This document shows positions 22,050-32,329 of a stretch of DNA of 64,000 bases, piece by piece. Source of the DNA: Podocnemis expansa (Eukaryota; Chordata; Testudines; Podocnemididae); assembly GCA_007922195.1 (NCBI GenBank), contig ML682008.1:5599847-5663846 (forward strand), read 5' to 3'. Under the pieces are notes generated by a model. It saw nothing but the letters and a program-made list of their open reading frames with translations, searched no databases and was not told the DNA's origin. How positions within the stretch are numbered: position 1 is the first letter of the stretch; every line of letters begins with the position of its first letter. The position numbers and the translations under genes were made by a program.

Positions 22050-25010
22050 TGTTTGTGATTTTCAGAAAACATTCAGATAGGAAAAACACTTTTTGTAAAA
22101 ATTGAAAGTTAGTTTTTTAACTGGAAAAAATAGCCAGAACTGTTGAAGCATCTCATGTCAGTGTTTTCTAAACCAAATTTTTCTGATGTTTCATTTTGAA
22201 ATGACTAATTTAGAAATTATCATTAATAAGAAAAAGTTGTGTTTTTTTTTTAAGTAAGAAAAAAGGTCTAAAACAGAAACAGAAATTGCCCAGACCTATT
22301 TAAAACAAAGTTTTCTCTTTTCTGTTACTGTGATAATCCTAAACAAACAAACAAGGCTTGAATGTCATTTTAGCACTAAGTCTGCAACAGACCTACATGA
22401 CTTTGGAGCCCATGTCCTATTTCCAAAGTGACTTAGATAGTCCAGTGTCTAGTTCCCATGAAATTTATTAGTTATGGGAATGAGACTTAGGCATCCAAGG
22501 CCCAGATCCTCAAAGGTACCTTCTCCTTGCTCCACTCGTCATTGCAACACCTAACTTCTAGGCAGCCTGGAGCCTAGTGAAATTGTCAGGCTCAAATTAA
22601 GTGGCCAGATTCTCCATAATATTCATGAATTGAGCCAGCTGCTTCAGAAGGCGATCCTCAAAGCCAGCGAGCTGAGTGTGTGCCACATAAGTCAGCCAGG
22701 AGTGAAATGCTGAGGAGAGCAGTGGGGGGATGTGATTTTTCCCTGGATGATCTTACAGGTGAGACAGAGACTGGTGCCTTTTGTCTCCTTGGGAGTTCCC
22801 AGCTACAAATCCTCTACTAGAGTCCGGCATCTAAGTCAAGCCACCTACTTAGGGAGTCCATGCCCTAGCAGCTGAAATTGTCATTCTCTGCATCTCCTCG
22901 CTCTCTCCCCAGCTCACCTGCAATGCCTCTCATACTCACTCTGTTTCCATATGCCCCCACCTGCCTTTTTGTGCAGGTGCTCCATGTAATGGTGCCCTAC
23001 CTCCTGCACTCCTGCTACAAAGTCTGTTTGCTATCAAGTCTCAGGCATGCTATAAGGATGCTATAGGAATGGTCCTACTGTCAAGATATACCTAGTTTTA
23101 AGGGCTCTGGGGCCTTGGCTTGAGCTAGAGTACCAAACTGTTTGTTAGCTTTCGGGCAGTCTCAGGGCTTACGTGACTTTGTGATAATGATTGGCAGAAG
23201 TTTAGGCACTTTCAGAGTTACAAAGCAACTGCACAGTGACCTTAATGGCCTTGAAAATCTGCAGCTGAATGTCCTTTTTTCAGAATGGGACTTAAGGTGC
23301 TTTCTACAATGGTAACCTAAGGCCTTACTTGAGCCAGGCAAGTGGAAAAAGATCATTGTTTCCTCCAATGACTAAAAAGGGCTCACCACAATCTAGCTGA
23401 TTATAAATCAGCAGCTGCAATGTATTTTTAAACATTCATAGTACTTACATAATTTTCTAATTGTTAAATAGATAGATATAGTGTATTAATTGTTCTTCAC
23501 TGGCATTTTATATAATGCAATTTTTCAGCTGCTGGAAAATTTGCTAACTGTATAAACTGACAAAATATAAATGGCTTTCCTCTTTATTTTTATGTGTTTG
23601 TCAGTGGGGGTTGTATGCCTTTGTTCAGCTACAGTAAAATTATGAATAAAATGACACACTCTTGTCTACTGCTGGCTCTCGCTGATAAAGCTCTGTAAAA
23701 AAGAGCTATGGCATGAAATAAAAACACATTCATCCATGAATTTAATCACTGATACTTATTAAAACAATTTGTTAGACAATGCTGACAAGTGTGACCCTAA
23801 GCACCCCAGAATGTGACAAGAAGTTAAACCTAAGAATATGGCAGGAACTGAATGACTTGGGAGGTGGAAAGGTGGTCTTTTCTTCTGCAAAGTGACCAAT
23901 CTGTCACATTCCATGGGCACTTAATTAATTTAAAATATATATTGAATTATTTTCAGTACTTTTAATGTTCCCTCATTCATCTTGAATTCTTGTTTAAATT
24001 AACTGTTGCAAGATAATAAAAGAGTAGATTATTAAAAACTGTGAATCAAGATTTTACATTTAGGCAGTAGGTTTTTACTTGATATTAATATCTCAGTGAT
24101 TTAATCTAAAACTGCAGAATGCTGTCAAATTGAAAGACTTTTTTTTAACAAGGTAATGTTTATTTGAATAACTCTTAGGGCTGATCAAATTATTCATTAT
24201 AAACTATTTTAATTGAATACTGATCCTTTATTTCTGTTTGTATTTTTTTTTAAGAGCTCACAATTTGTATACATTTGTTCATTAAGCAAAGTTATTCAGT
24301 GAATAATCTAAGGCAAGCAAATTTCACCTTTGGATAGTTTGCAAGTTATCACTATTCACTAATTAGTTGATATCAATTATTCATCCAAAGTCAAATTATA
24401 TTCTTATTGGTGCCTGATTGATTATTGACTGGTTTCTTGCTTCCTTGCTTGCTTGCTTGCTTTCAGGATACTTGATTTTAGCAGCATCATGTCATAAAAT
24501 GAATTTATTTTCTTGGTTGAATGAATTGTGGTTCCAGATTTTAAATTTACTTTCCTGGAGAGTGCATGAAAACAAAATTTTTCTTGCAGAGGTGTTTCAT
24601 GAAAGTTCAAACCAAAAAGATTATGATCATGGTCAAACTGAAATCTTGGTTGAATTTCCATCAATTTTGAAATGTTTTCCTACTCTAAACCCAGTTCATG
24701 TAATTATGTATTAATTATTTGCAGAAGCAGATTTGAGAGGTGGAGGATTTCATGTAATAATCCTCAAACTTGAAGCCTTATCAGAGAATAATATTTGTGT
24801 TACAAAACTATTTTTAAAAAAAGCCAAAACAACAATAAAACAAAAATCTGGAGTTTTAACAACAGAATTATTTTTTTTTTTTACGAACATAAAATATACC
24901 TGGATAGCTTTTTCATTTAAAAAGAGAAGACAGTTTAGTTGTGTTCATATTGCATAATGGCTTATGTCAACTGTATTTTCTTCGAATGCATCAGTGTGTC
25001 ATTTTAAGGG
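22050..25010. other. Intronic stretch, mostly unassigned
   Basis: Apart from the weak repeat at 22425-22545, no element or gene was recognised. 23450-25000 is strongly AT-rich with several short homopolymer runs. Confidence 0.5.
22425..22545. repeat. Old interspersed repeat related to the one at 48725
   Basis: AAAGTGACTTAGATAG, then GAGACTTAGGCATCC, resembles the 'AAGTCACTTAG...CTTTTGAAAAT' repeat at 48725-48895. The edges are vague. Confidence 0.4.
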
Positions 25011-25016
25011 CACTAT

Positions 25017-25418
25017 GGCTATGTCTATGCTAGCAAATTAGTTCAGACTAAGCAAGCTTAGTCCGAAATCATTTGACCCGTCTACACTAGGCTTTGTCTA
25101 GTTTGAACTAAAAAGTTAGTTCAAAGCTTAGCTTGAATTAAGTAGTTTGGCTGGTTAGTCCGAACTAACTGCTTAGTTTGAACTAATTTTCATTTTTAGT
25201 TCAACCTAGCTCAATGGAGACATGCTAGCAGTTAGTTTGAACTAAGTGTGTGTTTTTAGTTCAAACTAGCCATGTTTTTTTTTTTTAATTTTGAACTAAA
25301 AAGTTAGTTCAAACTAAAAAGTACAGCTAGTTTGAACTAAAAGTTAGTTTGAACTAAAAAACCGTGCTTAGTTCAAACGAACCAAGTCTGAACTAAGATT
25401 TTAGGTGAAGACATAGCC
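25017..25418. mobile_element. Harbinger-like MITE packed with near-palindromic TTAGTTTGAACTAA motifs
   Basis: The ends GGCTATGTCT and AGACATAGCC are perfect 10-bp inverted repeats. Inside, the sequence is a dense series of TTAGTTTGAACTAA and its complement-like TTAGTTCAAACTAA in both orientations, more than a dozen by eye, so the element can fold extensively. The architecture parallels that at 17075, where the motif is TTAAGTTGACTTAA. The target duplication is not clear. Confidence 0.7.
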
Positions 25419-26164
25419 TGTGAGAATCTGCATACATGCCACTCTTGAGTAAAAGTTTTGGATATGATCTTATGTTCTATTTGATTAATAAATTGCATTT
25501 GTTGAGATTTAAAACTAAACAATAGATTGAACAATCTTTTTTTTTTCTTTTTTTTTAATATGTGCTTTAGAAATTCTAAAGGAGTCCATTTGTGGAATTG
25601 TAATAATGAGAGAGAAACTATTTTGGCTAAAACAAAAATCATTGAGAATTCTAGACTCCTTTTGTCAAAGCTGAACTCAAATTGTATGGAAAAAGGTTTG
25701 TATGTATGTTTGTTTGTCTTAATTCTTATGACCTTTGCATTTCTTGCCTCTAGCAGTATATAAACTTGTGAGCTTAAAAACAACTCTTGAGGTATCCAGA
25801 TGTATCCAGGAGGACTGAATATTTTTTGGTTCTTTTTCTTTTTCCCACAAGTTTTCAGTTTTGTCTCCTGACCAAAGACCTTCAGCATACGTTCTTTCCC
25901 CCCATGTGATCTGGATTACTCAAACTTCCGAACATTTTGGGGTGTATTTATCAAGTAACCTCTGAAAATCATTTTATTTCCAGAACGGACTATAAAAATG
26001 TTAATTTATGCTATGTTTTAAATGATTCCACATCAGTCTTTAGAATTTCCTTTTGTGTTGTCATCACCTGGCATAAAATAATGAGCAGTGAGGGTAGAAT
26101 TGTAACAACACGCACCTTGTCTGTTCCAGGCCCCCTTGTTAACTCATCCTTAATAATATAAAGA

Positions 26165-26800
26165 GCCAGGCAAACCTCAATGTCTTCTATCTAATCCATT
26201 TCCTGTCCCATTGCTTTAATGCGTGGGTAGGTATTACAACATCAGAGAGCTGTAATGCACATTATAGTGAGCTGAAATGCCCCATCCTTAAGAAGTGGAA
26301 CAACAGATAATTTTCTGAAAGTTCAGGCCTAAGTCCCAGGTATCCTCCCTATATGTAGATTTCTACATGATGACAGCAAAACAAGCCTCAGCAAATTGCT
26401 ACTGGGAGATCAAGCTGCCAAGAAAGAAGGTGAAAGATACACATCTGCAGTGACTGGCATTGTAATTTAACCAAGCCATAGCCTGTCTGCACCAGTATGT
26501 CTGAAGATGATGCTTTGGACAAGAACAGATCTTTGTCCCTTCTCAGACACCAAGAGCAAGAGAAGCAAGTGTCAGAGACCCTGGGATACACCTAGAGTTG
26601 GAAATAATCTCCTATTCCTGGAGCATCCTTGTAAAGCAAGAGCTGTCAGAGGAGATGCCCCTTCTCCAGGAGGTGTCATCTGCCTCCACTGTTCTGCCAA
26701 GACCATGTGCTGCCTGTTCAGTTGTTAGTCTCCCTTTCTCCCCCATCTCAAATCTTTCCCACACTCTAAATCAAAGGAAAGTCATGAATTAGCTCCTGTA
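26165..26800. other. Unassigned intronic sequence
   Basis: Composition is slightly richer in GC, and the frames on both strands have no recognisable domains. I identify no repeat family here. Confidence 0.4.
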
Positions 26801-26865
26801 ACAACTCACACCAACATAAATGGTTTCACAGCAATAAATTTCCCCCATCCATCCATTACAAAAGA

Positions 26866-26887
26866 ACCCCCCCCACACACACACACA
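26866..26887. repeat. C-run followed by (CA)n repeat
   Basis: Short C tract followed by CACACACACACACAC. Confidence 0.9.
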
Positions 26888-26934
26888 ATTACTATTAGGC
26901 TGTTGTTAAAGCAAACATGATTGTTTGCAGCAAG

Positions 26935-27260
26935 CAGGGCCGGCTATACCCATAAGCCAATGAGCCACTGGTTCGGGGTACCAGAGCTGAGGGGTGTCAC
27001 TTTAGTGCTTGGTACCCAACTCTGGGTTGCCTTCTGCTGCCCCCAGGCCAGGAAACAGCTGGCTCAGGGGCAGAGCAGACCTGCCCATGCGGTGGACTCT
27101 GTTCTCTCACCCCACCTCTGGGTTGACCTTCCCCATCCTTCCGGCAGAACCGGTGGCTCAGGGAAGGGGCAGGAGAGCAGAGCCCGGCCTCTGGGGTGGC
27201 CTGCTCCCCCCCCGGGCGAGCTGTTCCCTGCCCTGTTTCCAGCCCCTTGAGCTGGCCCTG
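26935..27260. mobile_element. Non-autonomous hAT element (GC-rich)
   Basis: The left end CAGGGCCGGCT and right end AGCTGGCCCTG are inverted repeats. Flanks GCAGCAAG (26927-26934) and CAAGCAAG (27261-27268) agree at 6 of 8 bases. The interior is GC-rich, so frames on both strands are open without meaning. Confidence 0.8.
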
Positions 27261-27589
27261 CAAGCAAGACCTAGCCCCTGAGGCATTAATATATCTGTGT
27301 ATCTTCCACTGCAGCTTAAGGAGACACACAAAACACAAATCTCTCTCACACAAACGCTCCTAAAATCTGCTGTCATAAACATTAACTGAGGCAGAGACAT
27401 GCAACGAAATTAAACAAAAAACTCACTGTCCTGCCTCTCCAGGAATAAGCACAGGGGATATTAAACAAATATATTAAGTGCCCTAGTGCTTCATTCTCAA
27501 CTATGCATAATGACTTTAAAGATTGAGAGCTGGTAACTAACCTATCAACTGACACAGTTAAGAAAAAAGTTAAACAGCACAGGAAATAA

Positions 27590-27675
27590 ACAAGTCCTGT
27601 GGCACTTTTAAAGACTAACAAATATATTTATCACATGAGCTTTTGTGGGAGAAAATCCGATTATGTCAGACTCTT
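27590..27675 (-). mobile_element. PLE terminal repeat, left arm of an inverted pair
   Basis: Antisense copy running GTGGCAC..., AAAGACTAACAAA, CATGAGCTTTTGTGGGAGAAAA, to ATGTCAGA. It faces a sense copy 10-20 bp away. Its core, read on the minus strand, has TCTGACAT, hairpin-forming TTTTCTCCCAC and AAAAGCTCATG. Confidence 0.85.
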
Positions 27676-27685
27676 AATTTCCACA

Positions 27686-27822
27686 TCTTTAAAGCATCTG
27701 ACAGTGTGGGTTTTTCTCCCAGGAAAGCTCATGCAATAAATAAATATGTTAGTCTTTAAAACTGCCACCAGCCTCCTTTTTTGTTCTTCTGAACTAAACT
27801 AACACGGCTACCCCTTTGGAGC
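27686..27822 (+). mobile_element. PLE terminal repeat, right arm of an inverted pair
   Basis: Sense copy: CTTTAAAGCATCTGACAG, GTGGGTTTTTCTCCCAG, GAAAGCTCATGCAATAAAT, TTAGTCTTTAAAA, and the distal end AACTAACACGGCTACCCCTTT. The distal end resembles the 3' tail of reptile PLE and SINE families. GAAA is intact in this copy. Confidence 0.87.
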
Positions 27823-27924
27823 TTGAGCACAACAAATGACGATGTATGCCTTGTAGAGCTCCCCAGACAGTGTAGGCAATACAACACAATTGTGGAAATG
27901 AAATAAATCCCTATCAGAAATGCA

Positions 27925-27985
27925 GAAGTGTAGCAAAACAAGTAAGGAGTCTTGTGACACTTTTAAAGAATACCCCTTAGGAATT
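27925..27985 (-). mobile_element. PLE terminal-repeat fragment
   Basis: AGCAAAACAAGTAAGGAGTC, then TGTGACACTTTTAAAGAATAC, matches the outer part of the antisense terminal repeat. Confidence 0.6.
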
Positions 27986-28149
27986 TGTAGCAAAGTGGTG
28001 CTCCAATTGACATACATGACCAGGAGACACTACAAGCATCCCAGCATTTCATTGCAATGCTGAAGGGTTTTGAGATGCTTAAACTCACAGATTATCATGG
28101 CTGCTAGCGAGTTAACCAGACCCAAGAGCCCACTCTTAAAGAACAAAAG

Positions 28150-28405
28150 TAAACTCTGTAGGATCCTGGATTTAACCTCCCTGCCAGACCAAATCTGCTT
28201 CCCATCACCTGGCATGGGAAGACCCCTCTCCCCACTACTTCCCCTTCCCCTGGGCCCTTTCCTGCACTTCTTTCCCCCCGGCCCAGCACCTAGCCCCAGA
28301 CCCACCCCCACTGCCTATCTCTCAAGGTCCCGTCTGCTCCATGCCCAGCCCCCCAAGTCTGCAATCCCAGCTGGCTCCCTAGCCCCTTCCACTGCATAGC
28401 ATAGC
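28150..28405. repeat. GC-rich, C-rich patch of probable repeat origin
   Basis: A pyrimidine-rich + strand with runs of CCCC and open frames on both strands. It may belong with the GC-rich block at 29050-29589 to one decayed hAT element, but I could not connect the ends. Confidence 0.35.
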
Positions 28406-29049
28406 AGGTGAGAAATTTAAAACAACAGTGCTCTTCACTCAGAGGAAGAAACAGGAATCTCAAGGTAACCCAGGTTAAACCTTCGAAGTTCTACTATTTA
28501 GTTTTTCACTCACGGCCTCTTTTGTTAAGTCGGTAAGGCTGTATTCATCTGTGAATCATGGTTTACAGAACAGCAAGCTCCCTATGCAAGAACAGTTCTA
28601 CTCTACAGGTAAAATACTGTGTGGTGGTGCAGTTTAGTCTTAGGCTTTCATCTTAACCTTCCTTCCTAGGCAAGTGCATTTGTGAGTAAGCTTATTACAT
28701 GAAGCAATATCTGTGCATCATTTATAGCCCTGCTCTTCTGATCAGTCTAATCAGACAAAAATGACAAACATACCTGTACCATTTTATAAGCAGTTTGCAT
28801 GCAAACAGCTTGAGTTAAGTACACTTTTCAGCACCCTTTTAAAGGCTTCTACTTTTCACCCATGTACAATGCAGGCTGTTTCCAACTTTAAAATATGTTA
28901 TGGCCTCATGCCATGAAGAATTAGCTGATTTGTCAGATTATTAATTGGATTAATCAGTGTTTTATCTAAGCTAGAAAGTGCCCTGGTGTTGTAGCCTCAT
29001 TTAATGGCCTGACAAAATACTCCAAAACGTATGTTTATTTTACAACTCC

Positions 29050-29589
29050 CAAGCCTCAACCCCTTCCTTAACCCGCCCTGCTGCTGGCTCCCCGCTTTCT
29101 TCTGAGCCCTTCCCTAACCCACACCCCGCCCCTCCACTGGCTCCCTGTGCTCCCCCGAATCATCTGAACCTCCTCCCTAACTCCCACCTGCCCTGCCACC
29201 AGCTCCCCGTGCTCCTCCAGGCCGACCCCCCACAGCCTTTCCCTTGCAGCTGCCAGGTCCCTGACCCCCCTCACCCAGGGCCCACTTACTTGGCGCCCAG
29301 AGCGTCCAGAGCAGCCACACTATGGGCTGCTGCTCCCTCCTGAGCATGCTCAGGGTGGGAGTTTTAATAACTCCCTACCTGGGGCAGCTCCCTGCCAGCC
29401 AGAAGACTGTGTCTTCAAGCTGGGTAGGGGCCGCAGCTGGTGGTAGCGTGCGGCTGACAGTTTTCCCTGTGTGGGTGCAACAAGGGCTGCATGCCTCTGC
29501 ACCCTAGCCAATCCGGTGGCCCTGGCAATCCTCAGAGTCTGGCATCCAAGGCAATCACCTAGGTCACCTCAATGGTAGGACCGGCCCTG
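29050..29589. mobile_element. hAT-derived GC-rich element, 3' end preserved
   Basis: The block ends in AGGACCGGCCCTG, the inverse of the CAGGGCCGGCT terminus at 26935, preceded by GCATCCAAGGCAATCACCTAGG. The matching left terminus was not found, so the element is probably 5'-truncated or scrambled. The interior is GC-rich with no real coding region. Confidence 0.6.
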
Positions 29590-29638
29590 GACTTACTCAT
29601 CAGGCATAAGCTGAAGTGTCTTGCTGAATAAGGGTCTA

Positions 29639-29893
29639 AGGGCTGGATCTTGCAAACCTTGCTGCTGTTATATATTATTCATATTTCATTGCGATGTGCA
29701 AAGAAGCTCAAAATCTGTCTTGGCCCCACTATGCTAGGCTTTGTACTAATGGTTATGAAGAAGGGACCTACAATAACTTGCAGTTAGTTGTAGGCCTTTA
29801 TGATGCAATTGATTAGGATGTAGACATACCTACATCTGCATGAACCCCATTGAAATCAAGTGGGGTGAGGTTAATTGCAAGATTAGGGCCTAA
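29639..29893. mobile_element. MITE with about 17-bp inverted ends
   Basis: The left end AGGGCTGGATCTTGCAA and the right end TTGCAAGATTAGGGCCT are inverted repeats with two or three mismatches. Inside are patches such as CCCATTGAAATCAAGTGGGG, as in common turtle/bird MITEs. The target duplication is not clear. Confidence 0.65.
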
Positions 29894-30004
29894 GAAGTCA
29901 ATGGCATTACCCTCCTAAGTAAGAAAAACTCGCATCATTACACATCTTTATGTGCATATCTGTCTCTACTGGATTGTAATTGGAAAAATGAAGGGAGGTA
30001 TGAA

Positions 30005-30190
30005 CAATGTTCCCTCTAGTTATTCACAGGTTGTAAGCACAAAAAATTTCTTTGTGTGCACAAAAACATTTCTTTGTGGGCACCAATATTAGCACTGTTG
30101 AATTTTTTGGTGCACGCTTCATTTTATTGTGTGTGTGGGTTTCATGACCTGTGTGCACGCACACATGCGCACAACTTAGAGGGAGCAGTG
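30005..30190. mobile_element. Non-autonomous hAT element with perfect target duplication
   Basis: The left end CAATGTTCCCTCTAG and the right end TTAGAGGGAGCAGTG are inverted repeats. The flanks GGTATGAA at 29997-30004 and 30191-30198 are identical. The interior contains direct repeats of AAAATTTCTTTGTG-type sequence, an inverted GTGCAC region, and a GTGTGTGTG run. 186 bp, no coding capacity. Confidence 0.93.
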
Positions 30191-30411
30191 GGTATGAATG
30201 TATGTTTTTGGTGAAGAAGTGGAAGCAAGGAAATTCAGGGTTATCCGTTAGCACAGTAAAAGCCATCAAGATTAGTGGATCAGAAATACAGACTTAGCTG
30301 TGACAGTTAGAAGGAGTGTAAGCAGTGAGATTAGGATGAAATAAAGAAAGATAAGAATTATGTAAAGCATCATCTTGAAGGTGAAGATGTAGAACTTGTG
30401 GAACCTTCCCC

Positions 30412-30546
30412 CATCTTTGAAGCAGCTGCCAAAGTGGTATTTTCTCCCACAAAAGCTTATGCAATAAATAAATTTGTTAGTCTTTAAGTGCCACAGGACT
30501 CCTTAATTATTTTGCTGAACTAGACTAACACAGCTACCCCTTTGGA
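30412..30546 (+). mobile_element. PLE terminal repeat (solo)
   Basis: CTTTGAAGCAGCTGCCAAAG, GTGGTATTTTCTCCCAC, AAAAGCTTATGCAATAAAT, TTTGTTAGTCTTTAAG, GTGCCACAGGACTCC, and tail ACTAACACAGCTACCCCTTT follow the same order as the copies at 7960 and 27686. No coding part is attached. Confidence 0.85.
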
Positions 30547-31044
30547 TCCCCTCTTAATTCGTAATGCAAGTCTAATGATTGAATTCTGTCTCTTCACCCA
30601 GTCTGTGATGTTAGCCATAAATAAGGAAGTTTTGTAGGCATACAAAACAAGTACTCTAGACAGCAGAATTATGTGATATTGGGTTCGCAAGTTCTTTTCC
30701 ATGTCACACAAGCACAACAGCTGTCTGGAATTATTGTTTGTCTTTGGTTTGTATTTGCATCTGTTTAGTAGTTAATAAGGTTAAGTCTACCTTTCATAGC
30801 ATACATCTACCTTCTGGCAGTTGGCACCTGTATTACGTTTGCTATGAATCTTCATGAGTAACCTTCTGGGTATGTATCTGTAAGTAATCTACCAAAGGAA
30901 AACAATGAAAGAGTAATTTTTGTTTGGTTCAGTGATACAGTATTTTTCAAATTAGAGTTCTGTTTTTTTCAGGCTATCTGTTGCTAATAGCTACAAGAAG
31001 CAAGAATCAAAATATTTTAAAGTGTTTATGGAAGGAATGTTTTA

Positions 31045-31235
31045 TTCTTCTTCAAGTGGTTGCTCATGTTGATTCCACGTAAGGGTGCAATTCCTCATGC
31101 ACAGTAGCCGGAAGGTTTTTTGTTTGTTTGTTTGTTTTTTCTAGTGGTATCTATAGGGCTGTCTTGGAGTCATGCCTTCTTGGCATTTTGTATATAGCCC
31201 TGCCAGACCGCCACTGCCTCAGTTCATTCTAACTG
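31045..31235 (+). mobile_element. Probable terminal region of a DIRS-like element
   Basis: TTCTTCAAGTGGTTGCTCATG...GATTCCA, then AGGGCTGTCTTGGAGTCATG and GTATATAGCCCTGCCAGACC, resembles terminal sequence of turtle DIRS-like retrotransposons as I remember it. It directly precedes a DIRS-like reverse transcriptase fragment. A (GTTT)n run is embedded at 31118-31140. Confidence 0.5.
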
Positions 31236-31284
31236 CCTGTGACAGTGGCTGGAACCTCAGTCTCTTCTTGCTCTGCAAGCATCC

Positions 31285-31440
31285 CCTTCTTTACTGTCAA
31301 TTCACAGTACTCTGCTTTGGCCTCTTGGCAGCTCCCAGAGTGTTCACAAAGTACATGGCAGTCATGGCTGCATTCTTCGGAAAGTGGAAGGTACAAGTTT
31401 ATTCATACCTGGATGACTGGCTAATCAAGGGCCCCTGGCA
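31285..31440 (+). pseudogene. DIRS-like retrotransposon reverse transcriptase fragment
   Basis: The + strand encodes CFGLLAAPRVFTKYMAVMAA and, a little later, VQVYSYLDDWLIKG. PFGL...APRVFTK followed by YLDDWLI is the palm signature of reverse transcriptases in DIRS-like (tyrosine-recombinase) elements; the catalytic D-D pair is visible. Only about 50 residues remain. Upstream it joins terminal sequence by an internal deletion, and downstream similarity fades, so it is a non-functional fossil. Confidence 0.75.
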
Positions 31441-31584
31441 GATACTGTTCATGGTGGAATCACTGATGCCATGTCTTAAGACTGATGCCAGCTTGGTCCA
31501 GGATTTCTACCTTTGTTCTGTGGTACTCTTGTGCCTCCTGGGAGTTGAGGTTCCAGTATGTGATCTAGGCCAGGCCTGTTAAAT

Positions 31585-32300
31585 TTGGGGCCAAGAAGGT
31601 GGCCAAGTGTTCTGATGGCCACCAGCTGACTGTGCAACCCACCCGAATATTACAAGAAATGCCTTGGGACTGTTGCTTGGGTCTCCTCTTTGTCAGACAT
31701 GCCCAGAACTCATCAAGCTGCTGCCCACCTCTAACCCCATCAGTGTGTGAGAGGATGGCATACTTCACTGCAGCAGGTGGACCAGGCTCCCTTGTCTCAC
31801 TGCCTGCTGGGAGCCAGCTCCTGCATCAGCTACTGCTATCGCTCCTCGTATTGTGCCAGCTGTGGCTATTGTGAGGAGATCCACTGGAGTACCTGAGTGT
31901 GCTGCTGATGCTGCTGTCCCTTCAGCAGCCCTTCAAAGTTTCTCAGTCTCCATGGCTCTGCTGCTGGGAGTTGGCTTTGTTGGTCATCTGATCTAGTTTG
32001 GATCCTTCTTGCATGTCCTGGTTGGTGCCTGCGTTATCTACCAGTTATCACAGTGGAGATGCACCCTATAAGGGGGTGTGTCAGGTTGTAGGTAAATAAA
32101 TGGGGCCATGTAGTGGCTAGCCTCTTGAGCTGCCATAGCAACCTTGGCTCCTAGGGCAGCAAGCCACAATACTCAGGGCCAATAAAAACACCTTTTTTGG
32201 TAGGGTCATATGGCCTAGTGGCTGAGGTTGGTATGACTTCACTCTGATGGCAGGTCAATGCAGTCTAGTGGTCAAAGTCTGAGCATGGCCATGCTACTTT
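31585..32300. repeat. Unassigned GC-richer sequence with repeated 'CTAGTGG' motif
   Basis: Frames are short and no domain is recognised. Three related blocks, ATGTAGTGGCTAGCC (32104), ATGGCCTAGTGGCTGAGG (32210) and TGCAGTCTAGTGGTCAAAG (32258), may be decayed units of one repeat. CTAGTGG resembles the D-arm of tRNA-derived sequence, but I find no complete tRNA. Confidence 0.35.
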
Positions 32301-32329
32301 GCTACACAGTGATTTTTCAAGGTAACTGA

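Noticed and set aside
25373..25888. 171-codon minus-strand frame
   Set aside because: Lys/Phe-rich from A/T runs, no recognised domain, partly inside a MITE.
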